From positions 1 to 41,146 of the forward strand of contig JASHQC010000009.1 of NCBI GenBank assembly GCA_030037735.1: a stretch of 41,146 nt of DNA, read 5' to 3'. The stretch is from Thermoplasmata archaeon. Lineage in GTDB: Archaea > Thermoplasmatota > Thermoplasmata > Lutacidiplasmatales > UBA184. The position numbers were made by a program, and so were the translations under genes. The notes beneath the pieces are model-generated. The model did no database searches. It saw only the letters and a program-made list of their open reading frames with translations, and had not been told where the DNA came from. Below are positions 15,138 through 22,722 of the stretch, one piece after another (the first letter of the stretch is position 1; every line of letters starts with the position of its first letter).

Positions 15138-16679
15138 GTGAGCGCGTCCCCGTTGGACAGTCACGTTACGGGGCCCACGCCGGCGGATTGGTTACCGGTC
15201 GAGATCAGCCGTTTTCTCTCGGACCCCACCCCGCAAACCTTCACCGTGCGAGGGCCCCCGGGCGCCGGCAAGACGACCTTCGCTCTCGCGGTGTTGGAGC
15301 AGTTCCGGGGCTACCGGGCCTTTGTCACCGCGCGCGTACCCCGGTCCTCCATCATTCGAGCCCATCCGTGGGTGAGTGCCGCCGATCAAGACGGCATCGA
15401 CATCATGGAATCCCTGCGGTTTCGGGGGGGGCCTGATCTGGCCGGCCTTCGGGTGGGCCAGCTGAGAGACGCTCTCCAGGCCCGGGCGGAGGACCTCGTC
15501 GAGCTCACGTCGGTCCTCCGCTTGCCGAAAGAACTGGAGGATGCGGTCGCCTCCCACGAAAGCTGGCCTAAGCTGGTGACGATCGATTCCTGGGAAGCGT
15601 GGGTGGAGAACACGCTCGGGTCGAGCCCGCGGTCGTTGGACGAACCCACGACCCGCTGGGAGCTGGAACGCTCCCTCCTCGACGTGTTCCGGGACTCTGG
15701 TGTCCACACGATGCTCGTCGTCGAGCGAGAGGAGCGAACGCGCTTGGACTACGTAGCCGATGGGGCACTTTCCTTGACGGTCAGCGAATCCGATGGCCGG
15801 GCCGAACGCTGGATCTCCTTCCAGAAGCTCCGGGGAACGAAGCTGGGCAGCCTCTCCTACCCCTTTACCTTGGAAGGAGGCCGGTTCCGCTGCATCCAGC
15901 CGACGCCGTTCCATGCGCCACTCGTTCCTGTCCCGGATGAGCGCGACCCCGGACCCGCGATGGCCGGGCTCTGGCCGGGTTCGATCGCGCTGGCGACCCG
16001 GTTTGGGCGGCTCCCGATACCGGGCTCGACCCTTTTGGAGGCGGATGGAGAGACGCCGGTGCGCCTGCTCTGGAGATTGGCGGTACCCATGGTCGCCGCC
16101 GCCCTGCGCTCGGGAGGGCATGTCGTCGTTCGACCCCCGAGCCACCTGTCCGCCCAAGAAATTTGGAAGGCCCTGGAGCCCATTCACCCATCGGTGGGAC
16201 TCGAGAGCAGCCTGCGCATCCTGACGTCGGAGAACGAGAGCGCTCTCCCCGGTACTCCGGAAGGGCCGTTCCTGAGGGTACCGGGCGAAGGACTTGTCGA
16301 GGCACACCGTTCGATTGACAAGGTAGACTCCGCCGGATTCTTCCGGGACGTTCTTCCCCCCTCCGCGCGCTCGCTCGTCGTGCTCTTCGTGGATTCTCCG
16401 TTCGAGCCGACGGGGGACGGGGCGGGTCCCGAGCCTTTCATGGCCCTCGCCGGCCTCGCCCGCCGCTCCGGCAACGTCGCCATCGTGCTCGTCGCCCGGG
16501 CGAGCGACGCCTTCATCGAACCGATCCGGGCCCGGTCCACCCTCCACCTGCTCGTCCATTCCCGACGGGGACAGTTCTTCCTCACCGGGATCCGGCCGTG
16601 GACCCCGCACTTTGCGCTCACACTTCCTCGACCGGACGATGGCCCGGCTCGTCCCTACGAGCTCGTTCCTATCGTCTGA
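15138..16679 (+). CDS. KaiC/GvpD-like RecA-superfamily ATPase with degenerate second domain
   Basis: The 513-residue protein has an intact Walker A (GPPGAGKT, residues 39-46) and a Walker B-like strand KLVTIDSW ending at D150, in a RecA/KaiC-type N-terminal domain with a later FQKLRGTKLG segment. From about residue 270 a second domain resembles a RecA repeat (LPIPGSTLLEADGETPVRLLWRLAVPMVAAAL ... SLVVLFVDS ... NVAIVLVAR) but has no P-loop lysine. Double-domain KaiC relatives usually have two P-loops; GvpD-type regulators of archaea are related single-site ATPases. No gas-vesicle gene is visible. A signalling or regulatory role is inferred. The GTG start at 15138 has AAGGAG 9 nt upstream. The gene stands alone. 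Confidence 0.7.
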   Translation: MSASPLDSHVTGPTPADWLPVEISRFLSDPTPQTFTVRGPPGAGKTTFALAVLEQFRGYRAFVTARVPRSSIIRAHPWVSAADQDGIDIMESLRFRGGPDLAGLRVGQLRDALQARAEDLVELTSVLRLPKELEDAVASHESWPKLVTIDSWEAWVENTLGSSPRSLDEPTTRWELERSLLDVFRDSGVHTMLVVEREERTRLDYVADGALSLTVSESDGRAERWISFQKLRGTKLGSLSYPFTLEGGRFRCIQPTPFHAPLVPVPDERDPGPAMAGLWPGSIALATRFGRLPIPGSTLLEADGETPVRLLWRLAVPMVAAALRSGGHVVVRPPSHLSAQEIWKALEPIHPSVGLESSLRILTSENESALPGTPEGPFLRVPGEGLVEAHRSIDKVDSAGFFRDVLPPSARSLVVLFVDSPFEPTGDGAGPEPFMALAGLARRSGNVAIVLVARASDAFIEPIRARSTLHLLVHSRRGQFFLTGIRPWTPHFALTLPRPDDGPARPYELVPIV

Positions 16680-16841
16680 GAGTCCACCGCACGAATGCAC
16701 CCGGGCGGAGTACGAGCGGTCGTCCTGTTGAACGAACGCTCCCCGGCACGGTGATAACCTCCACCGAACTCCACCCAACCCAGGGTCGAGGTCTGACTCC
16801 CCGGTCCCGCCCTGCGTCAACGGTACGAAGCCTCCGAATCC

Positions 16842-17357
16842 ATGTCTCCAGAACAAGCGAGCACACTCCCGCGAGCACCGGTCTCGCTACGGGTGAATGG
16901 AGCGGACCACCCGATCTCGCTGGAACGGGACCGGAGCCTGCTCAACGTTCTTCGGGAAGAGCTGGGACTCACCGGCACGAAGTACGGCTGCGGGGAAGGG
17001 GAGTGCGGCGCCTGCAAGGTCCTCGTGGACGGGGTCGCCGTTCGCTCGTGCATCACCCCGGTGGGGGAGGCGATCGGACGTTCGATCACGACCATCGAAG
17101 GACTCGCCCACGGGGACCGCCTGCACCCGGTCCAGCAGGCGTTCATCGACGTCGGCGCCTTTCAATGCGGTTTCTGCACGCCGGGAATGATTCTGGCCGC
17201 GGTTTCTCTGCTGGCCCGGAACTCGCGACCCACCGAAGGAGAGATCCGAGCCGCGATGGATGGCAATATCTGCCGCTGCGGCGGGTACCTCCGGATCGTC
17301 GAAGCGATCCAGAAGGTCGCCCAGTCCCCTAGCCTCGCGGACGGGGGAACGCCGTGA
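16842..17357 (+). CDS. molybdenum hydroxylase small subunit (two 2Fe-2S clusters), IorA/CoxS-type
   Basis: The 171-residue protein has two 2Fe-2S domains. The plant-ferredoxin-like one carries YGCGEGECGACKVLVDG plus a later C in VRSC. The alpha-helical one carries QCGFCTPGM and CRCGGY. It passes electrons from the molybdenum cofactor to an acceptor. Length and motifs match the small subunit of xanthine dehydrogenase/isoquinoline oxidoreductase/CO dehydrogenase-type enzymes. The start at 16842 is an ATG; the first 15 residues precede the conserved domain. It overlaps the large-subunit gene in a GTGA, so the two are coupled. Confidence 0.92.
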   Translation: MSPEQASTLPRAPVSLRVNGADHPISLERDRSLLNVLREELGLTGTKYGCGEGECGACKVLVDGVAVRSCITPVGEAIGRSITTIEGLAHGDRLHPVQQAFIDVGAFQCGFCTPGMILAAVSLLARNSRPTEGEIRAAMDGNICRCGGYLRIVEAIQKVAQSPSLADGGTP

Positions 17358-19477
17358 GCCGTCTCCCCTCGGCACACCCGTTCGACCTTCTTCCGCCGGC
17401 CGAGCGGAATTACTTCGAGCGGTTCGGGAACGGTCTCGTGGTCGTGCTCCCGGCCCAACGACCCGGTCCTTCGGAGTGGGGCCGGGGAGGCCCTCCGCAC
17501 GGCGGGGCATGGATCCATCTGGGTGGGGACGGAAAGGCCCGCGCGTTCACCGGCAAAGTGGAGGTGGGGCAAGGGACACGGACCGCCCTCTCCCTGCTGG
17601 TCGCGGAGGAGCTCCACTTGCCGCTTTCCTCGGTCGAGCTCACCATGGGAGACACCGACGTCTGCCCCTGGGACATGGGAACGTTCGGCAGCCGGTCGAT
17701 GCCCGACGCGGCCCAGCATCTCCGGCTAACCGGGGCTGCCACGAGGGTCTTCCTCCTGGAGATTGCGGCGGCCCAACTCGAGGCCTCCCCCGGCGACATC
17801 GAGCTGTTGGATGGCCAGGCCCGGGTGAAGGGCGCCGCGGGATCGCGCTCGATAGGGTATGGAGAGCTGGTGAAGGACCTTCAGCGCATCGAGCTGGTTC
17901 CTCCGTCCACGGAACCGACGCCTCCCTCCCAGTGGACACGCGCCGGCCACCCGGCCCAGGACCTGGGTTCTCGAGAGGTCGTGACCGGCACGCGCCAGTA
18001 CACCTCCGACCTCCATCCGCCGGGCTTGCTGTACGGGAAGGTACTCTTCCCGCCCGCACACGGGTCGAAACTGCTCGGCGTCGACCTGTCTCGGGCCCGG
18101 GCCCTGCCCGGGGTCACCGCAGTACAGGAAGAGGATTTCGTCGGCGTCGCCGCGCCCGACCCGGCCACCGCGCAAGCCGCGATGAAAGCCCTCCGGGCGG
18201 AATGGCAAACCACCGCTCAACCTTCCGAGAAGGAAATCGTCGACTATCTTCGACGGCACCCTACTGAGGGGGAGGACTCCTGGGACGTTCTCCATTACGA
18301 GACGGGAAACGTCGCGGACGCGTTCGCGGCTTCTCCGGTTTCGCTCCAAGCGACGTACACGACCGCGTACATCGCGCATGTCCCATTGGAGACCCACGCC
18401 GTCCTCGCCTCTTGGAACGGGGATCGGCTCACCGTCGCGCTCGGCAGCCAAACTCCCTTCCGTGCTCGACACGCGATTGCGGAGGCTCTGGGCCTTCCGG
18501 AGTCGAGTGTCCGCGTCATGGTACCGCCCACCGGGGCCGGCTTCGGGGGGAAGCACGCCGACGAGCTCGCCGTCGGCGCCGCCCGTCTCGCCCGCGCGTC
18601 GGGACACCCAGTCCGTATCGTGTACTCCCGTGAGGAGGAGTTCACTCAAGCCTACTTCCGGCCGATGTCGGTGGTCGACATCCGGTCGGCGGCGGACAAG
18701 GACGGCCGACTCACGGCCTGGGAATTTCACAACGTCAACGGCGGCTCCGCGGCCGCTCGCCTTCCGTACCGCGTCGCGCACCAGAAGATTGACAACCAGC
18801 CCACCGATTCTCCGCTGCCCCAGGGCCCCTACCGGGCCCTCGCCGCAACGGCGAACAACTTCGCCCGGGAGTCTCATCTGGACGAGCTCGCCGCCCGGGT
18901 ACACGCCGATCCTGTCGAGTACCGACTCCGTCACTTGGCGGACGATCGCCTCGCGGCGGTCCTCCGGGCGGTGGTCCAACGAGCTCAGTGGGTCCCTCGC
19001 ACGAGTCCTGTGGGGCCGACCGGTCGCCCCGATGGAAAGGGCCAGGGTATCGCGGTCGGGCTCGAGAAAGGGGGCCGGGTGGCCACCTTTGCCGAGGTCC
19101 ACGTCGGCCCGGACCGGCGGCTCGAGATCCTCCGGATGGTGACCGGAATTGAGTGCGGCGCTATCGTGCATCCTTCCAATCTTCAAAACCAAGTGGCCGG
19201 CGGAGCGGTGATGGCCCTGGGAGGCGCACTCTTTGAGGCCATCCACTTCGAGAACGGAAGGATCCTCAATCCGAAGCTCTCCGAGTATCCCGTCCCCCGG
19301 TTCCACGACGTCCCGCCCATCGACGTGGTCCTCCTAGACCGGCCGGATCTGCCCTCCCAAGGCGCCGGGGAGACGCCGCTGATCGCCGTGGCACCGGCCC
19401 TTGCGAACGCCATCTACGATGCCACGGGACGGCGGCTTCGCTCGCTGCCGTTGGTCCCCGACGGAACCGTTCCCTGA
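17354..19477 (+). CDS. molybdopterin-binding large subunit, IorB-type aldehyde/xanthine dehydrogenase family
   Basis: The 707-residue protein binds the molybdenum cofactor and hydroxylates an N-heterocycle or oxidises an aldehyde. The N-terminus starts directly with a cofactor-domain segment (AWIHLGGDGKARAFTGKVEVGQGTRT), then a hammerhead domain (TGTRQYTSDLHPPGLLYGKVL, about residue 210), then the rest (PPTGAGFGGKHADELAVGAARLA). This permuted order is characteristic of isoquinoline 1-oxidoreductase beta subunits. The catalytic glutamate is E673 in GAGETP. No FAD-binding medium subunit is encoded nearby, again as in IorAB, where electrons go to a cytochrome or other carrier. No maturation factor or signal peptide is visible. 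The substrate is unknown. Confidence 0.88.
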   Translation: MSRLPSAHPFDLLPPAERNYFERFGNGLVVVLPAQRPGPSEWGRGGPPHGGAWIHLGGDGKARAFTGKVEVGQGTRTALSLLVAEELHLPLSSVELTMGDTDVCPWDMGTFGSRSMPDAAQHLRLTGAATRVFLLEIAAAQLEASPGDIELLDGQARVKGAAGSRSIGYGELVKDLQRIELVPPSTEPTPPSQWTRAGHPAQDLGSREVVTGTRQYTSDLHPPGLLYGKVLFPPAHGSKLLGVDLSRARALPGVTAVQEEDFVGVAAPDPATAQAAMKALRAEWQTTAQPSEKEIVDYLRRHPTEGEDSWDVLHYETGNVADAFAASPVSLQATYTTAYIAHVPLETHAVLASWNGDRLTVALGSQTPFRARHAIAEALGLPESSVRVMVPPTGAGFGGKHADELAVGAARLARASGHPVRIVYSREEEFTQAYFRPMSVVDIRSAADKDGRLTAWEFHNVNGGSAAARLPYRVAHQKIDNQPTDSPLPQGPYRALAATANNFARESHLDELAARVHADPVEYRLRHLADDRLAAVLRAVVQRAQWVPRTSPVGPTGRPDGKGQGIAVGLEKGGRVATFAEVHVGPDRRLEILRMVTGIECGAIVHPSNLQNQVAGGAVMALGGALFEAIHFENGRILNPKLSEYPVPRFHDVPPIDVVLLDRPDLPSQGAGETPLIAVAPALANAIYDATGRRLRSLPLVPDGTVP

Positions 19478-19563
19478 GGAACCAGGTCGCCCCTTCGTTT
19501 CCCGCCGACCGGCGGCTTTTTGGAGAATTCCTAGGGCTTCTCGCCGGGCTCGTGAGGGTTCTA

Positions 19564-19960
19564 GGCTCGGCGGCGTACCCAGACCGGAGCCGATGAGTCC
19601 CCGATGACTCCTGGAATCTCGATGACAAAATCCGCTCTGCTCTCCAGCACGGAGTGGGCACGCCGGGTAGCGACGATCAGACGGACGGCGAGATAGTCCT
19701 CAGATGACTGCGGGTTGATGGTATCGTACGCGGTATCGGCCGACCTCGAGGAGCATGGCAAGGACCTGGACCTCGAGCACGTCCGGCGACTTTCGGATCT
19801 CGCTCGTCCAGTCTACCGGCGGCCCGCCAATCTCCACTTCGCCCAGGCTGTTATCGCCGGGGACCGGGATGCTGTTCAGGACCTCGACGACGAGGTCCGG
19901 GTGGCGTGTCGTGAAACCGTAGAACCACGCGTCCTGAGGCATCCGGAACTCGAGTTTCAT
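19564..19960 (-). pseudogene. remnant resembling the N-terminal domain of an HTH_10/Bat-type regulator, frameshifted and without HTH
   Basis: From an ATG at 19960 the minus strand reads MKLEFRMPQDAWFYGFTTRH then PDLVVEVLNSIPVP and ends at a TGA (19700-19702) after YRVRYHQPAVI, 86 codons in all. This resembles the N-terminal sensor domain of archaeal HTH_10 (Bat-like) regulators. In a different frame the reading continues with EDYLAVRLIVATRRAHSVLE and FVIEIPGVIG, ending at 19564. I read this as one gene split by a frameshift near 19715. The C-terminal HTH_10 domain expected after about 150 residues is absent. The alternative is a short intact sensor-only protein of 86 aa. Confidence 0.45.
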
Positions 19961-20623
19961 GATGGCGAGACGGTCCCGATTGGAGGGCGGATCTTCGCTC
20001 GAACGTCTGACGGACCGGGTGTCCATCGGTCCTCGAGCGACTCGCGCCAAGGACGGGCCGAGCGTCATCCCGTCGTTGGAGGGGCAGGCCCCGTCCGTAT
20101 GGAAGGTTCGTCGCGAGCGGAGTTTCACTCGGTTAAACGTTGAGGCGGTCGAAGGGACAGGGGGGCGCCGTCCGGGCACCGTTGCCGGGATAGAATCGAA
20201 CGTCTCGAGCGCCGTGCTGGAAACACGCGTAGAGGTAGGAGTATCGGCGTCCCACCTTTCGGGGGTATCGCCGCCAATATAGCAGATGGATGGGCGCATG
20301 GACACCGGGTCTCGCTGCCCATCGCTCGGCGGCTCGGCCCAGTTCGGGGCCGTAGCGGGTCGCCGACCTCAAGTCCTCTATGCGGACCCGTTCGGGCCGT
20401 TGGGTGCGTGATTGTAGATAGATGCGGACCCGGGCCGGCGAGGGACGGCGGACACCTCCCAGAAACACCACCGTGGATACCGTTCCTCCGGGGCAGGTGT
20501 AAACCCAACCGACCGGTCCCCTCGCCCCGGCGATCCCGTGGGGCCGGGTTCGACCCCTGCAATGGTGAAGGCACGTTCCGGAGGACGTGAGGACGAACTT
20601 CTCCGGACCGGTCGCGGAAGGGC
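19961..20623. other. gene-poor stretch, possibly decayed coding DNA
   Basis: No gene can be assigned with confidence. On the minus strand, one open frame (20133-20627) has an unusually protein-like middle (ARVRIYLQSR, HLLYWRRYPRKVGRRY, YLYACFQHG), but its third-position composition is less GC-biased than the neighbouring genes and it has no start signal or recognised domain. No tRNA-like or repeated elements were seen. Together with the adjoining regulator remnant, it looks like a decay zone. Confidence 0.35.
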
Positions 20624-20989
20624 TCATGCGTCCTGCGCCGACGCCATATGCTTCAGCCAGTCGCTATGGAACAGTTCGTCCCACGCCCGGCGGGTGCGGG
20701 ACACCCCTTCGGGAAAGCCCGTAAGAACGTGGTCGATGTGTCCATCCGTCCACTCGAGGAAGACCTGAGGAATCAGGTAGTCCGGTGACCAATCCCCGTG
20801 GGCCCTGACCAGTGCATCGGCCTCTCCTTCTTGGTCGGCTTCGTCGATGTCCAGTCGACGGACCGGTATCCCGAGGCGATCTCCCAACGCGTGGACCTTT
20901 TCCTCCGACAGGGGGACGCAATGGGGGCACCAATCCGCGAGCACGATGGTCAGGCGCGCCGGACAAGAGTTGCGGGTCCCCGTCGTCAT
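20624..20989 (-). CDS. thioredoxin/glutaredoxin-like protein with CPHC
   Basis: The 121-residue protein has a thioredoxin-fold start, RLTIVLADWCPHCVPLSEEKV, with the redox pair in CPHC at about residues 21-24. LGIPVRRLDIDEADQ follows, then LIPQVFLEWTDGHIDHVLTG, where the IPQ carries the cis-proline expected opposite the active site. It probably acts as a thiol-disulfide reductase or small-molecule redoxin in the cytoplasm (no signal peptide). The frame is open further upstream, but the ATG at 20989 is supported by a TATA element (CTAAAT on the minus strand, 21014-21019) about 25-30 nt before it. A perfect 7-bp inverted repeat lies between the TATA element and the start. It is divergent from the Fur-like gene. 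Confidence 0.8.
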   Translation of the reverse strand: MTTGTRNSCPARLTIVLADWCPHCVPLSEEKVHALGDRLGIPVRRLDIDEADQEGEADALVRAHGDWSPDYLIPQVFLEWTDGHIDHVLTGFPEGVSRTRRAWDELFHSDWLKHMASAQDA

Positions 20990-20995
20990 CGATCT

Positions 20996-21019
20996 CCCGG
21001 ACAGCCGTCCGGGATTTAG
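20996..21019 (-). promoter_or_regulatory. TATA element and start-proximal inverted repeat of the thioredoxin-like gene
   Basis: CCCGGAC (20996-21002), AGCC, GTCCGGG (21007-21013) is a perfect 7-bp inverted repeat. It abuts the minus-strand TATA CTAAAT (21014-21019) and ends 7 nt before the ATG at 20989. This covers the expected transcription start, a typical place for an archaeal repressor operator. Confidence 0.5.
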
Positions 21020-21073
21020 GCGGTGGGTAGTCCCCGGGAAACCCACGCCCCTGGGGCCGCGGTCGGCCACTCC

Positions 21074-21082
21074 GTAAATAAT
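21074..21082 (+). promoter_or_regulatory. TATA box of the Fur-like gene
   Basis: GTAAATAAT lies about 35 nt before the ATG at 21113. It places that start ahead of an upstream in-frame codon at 21023. Confidence 0.55.
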
Positions 21083-21112
21083 CGGAGGGCGTCGGCGTGG
21101 GGGAGTTCTCCG

Positions 21113-21451
21113 ATGGCGTCCAAGGATACGCCCCCCTCCAGTGAGGGCCGACCGCGCGCTTCAGCGTCGAAATCCTCGATGGCCCACCGTCCTCATCGTC
21201 ACCGGGCACCCCTTCCGGTAGTCCCTGGAAGCGTTCCCGAAGGGGTCGCGCTCACCTCGCCGCCTCCGGAAACGCCCCACGGCCACCTCATCTGCCATCG
21301 CTGCGGGCGGATCGCCGAGCTGGAACTCACCGAACTCGACCGGCACTTGCTGATGGAGCTCTCCCGCCGGCGTCCGGACGGATGGGAGGTCGAGGGGGTC
21401 ACCTTCTCGCTGACCGGAACCTGCCCCGGATGTCGCCACAAAGCTCGGTAG
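21113..21451 (+). CDS. Fur-like metal-binding/dimerisation domain without DNA-binding domain
   Basis: The 112-residue protein ends with HGHLICHRCGRIAELEL ... WEVEGVTFSLTGTCPGCRHK. This reproduces the C-terminal half of Fur-family regulators: the histidine-rich strand, a first CxxC, an acidic helix, and a second CxxC that binds structural zinc. The winged-helix DNA-binding domain that normally precedes it is missing; the first 55 residues are Ser/Pro/His/Arg-rich and low in complexity. It could be a metal-sensing dimerisation partner, a zinc-binding rubredoxin-like protein, or a truncated Fur. The start is fixed by the TATA box. It faces the thioredoxin-like gene and precedes an iron-dependent dehydrogenase. 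Confidence 0.6.
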   Translation: MASKDTPPSSEGRPRASASKSSMAHRPHRHRAPLPVVPGSVPEGVALTSPPPETPHGHLICHRCGRIAELELTELDRHLLMELSRRRPDGWEVEGVTFSLTGTCPGCRHKAR

Positions 21452-21524
21452 TACCCGCCGGTCGGCTTGCCGTCGGGGTTGCTCTCGGAACCCGATTCCT
21501 CCCGGGGGAGGACCGTTCCCCGTG

Positions 21525-22679
21525 ATGGGATTCTTCACGTCGCCACGCATCTGCATCGGTCCCGGCAGCATCGAGCAACTGAGCTCACTGGGCGCGCGTC
21601 GGGCCTTTGTAGTCGTCGATCCGGCGGTGGCGGAACGAGGAGGCGACCGACGGATCCGGGAGGAACTGTTGAAGGATGGCGCCCAGGTCGAGGTCTCTCG
21701 CTCTGTGCGCATCGCCCCGACGATCGACTCGCTGGCCACGGGAGCGCGCGCCGCCTCCGAGTTCTCTCCCGATTGGATCGTCGCCGTAGGAGGCGGGAGC
21801 ACGATCGACACGGCGAAGGGAATCTGGCTTCGATACGCCCGCCCGGATCTTGAGTTGAGTTCCCTCACGCCGCTCATTGAATTGCGCCTGCGCGAGCAGG
21901 CCCGACTGGTGGCCGTGCCGACGACCAGCGGAAGCGGTAGCGAGGCGACCTGGATGGCTCATTTCTGGGACGCGCGCGGTCGACCCGTGGAGGTCGCGTC
22001 GCGGGAACTAGTGTCGGACTGGGCGCTGCTCGACCCGAGCCTGCCGGCCACGATGCCCGCCGTAGTGACCGTCGATAGCGCGATCGATGCGTTGGCCCAC
22101 GCCCTCGAAGCGCTCGCCTCGGCATGGTCCACTCCTCTCTCCGACGGCCTCGCGCGGGAGGCGGTGGGTACGCTGGTCCGACGACTCCCCGACGCGCTGA
22201 ACCACCCCGACGACCTCGAGCTGCGGGGGGCAATCCATTCCGCGGCCACGATGGCCGGGCTCGCCATCTCCAACGCGCAGAGCGGACTGGTCCACGCCAT
22301 CGCCCATGCGATCGGGCCGCGGTGCGGACTCTCGCACGGGCGACTGGTCGCGATCCTTCTTCCGTGGGTTATGGAGTTTAACTTCCCGGCGGCGCGCGAC
22401 GCGTACCAATCACTGGGCGGAATCCTGGGGGCCGCCACCGTCCAGCACGCCGCGCCCTTCGGGGACTGGTTCCGCCAATTCAATGATCGACTGGGCGTTC
22501 CTCCAACGCTGGCCGCCGGCCGGGTCGACGTCCAGTCCCTCCGGGAAGATCGGGCGGAGTGGCTGCCCTACGTGCAGAGCGCCACGTCGTTCGGCGCGAA
22601 CCCCCGGATCCCGTCCTCGGAGGAGCTCATCGCCCTCCTCGAGCGGGTATCGGGCGACGTCCGGCCCGCCCCTCTATAG
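21525..22679 (+). CDS. iron-containing alcohol dehydrogenase
   Basis: The 384-residue protein belongs to the group III, Fe-dependent ADH family, which reduces or oxidises alcohols/aldehydes with NAD(P). Motifs: TSPRICIGPGSIEQL at the N-terminus, IVAVGGGSTIDTAKG (dinucleotide-binding), AVPTTSGSGSEAT, and metal ligands in IDALAHALEAL, GLVHAIAHAIG and CGLSHGRL. The ATG at 21525 follows a GTG and a purine-rich stretch (GGGGGAGGA near 21505). The substrate is not predictable; relatives include lactaldehyde and butanol dehydrogenases and hydroxyacid-oxoacid transhydrogenase. It converges on the PhoU-family gene. Confidence 0.92.
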   Translation: MGFFTSPRICIGPGSIEQLSSLGARRAFVVVDPAVAERGGDRRIREELLKDGAQVEVSRSVRIAPTIDSLATGARAASEFSPDWIVAVGGGSTIDTAKGIWLRYARPDLELSSLTPLIELRLREQARLVAVPTTSGSGSEATWMAHFWDARGRPVEVASRELVSDWALLDPSLPATMPAVVTVDSAIDALAHALEALASAWSTPLSDGLAREAVGTLVRRLPDALNHPDDLELRGAIHSAATMAGLAISNAQSGLVHAIAHAIGPRCGLSHGRLVAILLPWVMEFNFPAARDAYQSLGGILGAATVQHAAPFGDWFRQFNDRLGVPPTLAAGRVDVQSLREDRAEWLPYVQSATSFGANPRIPSSEELIALLERVSGDVRPAPL

Positions 22680-22722
22680 AGGACTATAGACCGCCAGCGG
22701 CTGCTCCCGAGACGGTTGACCG

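Noticed and set aside
20133-20627. A 164-codon minus-strand frame with a protein-like, Tyr/Trp-containing middle
   Set aside because: It has no start signal or TATA box, weaker third-position GC bias than real genes here, and no recognised domain. It is noted as possible decayed coding DNA rather than annotated as a gene.
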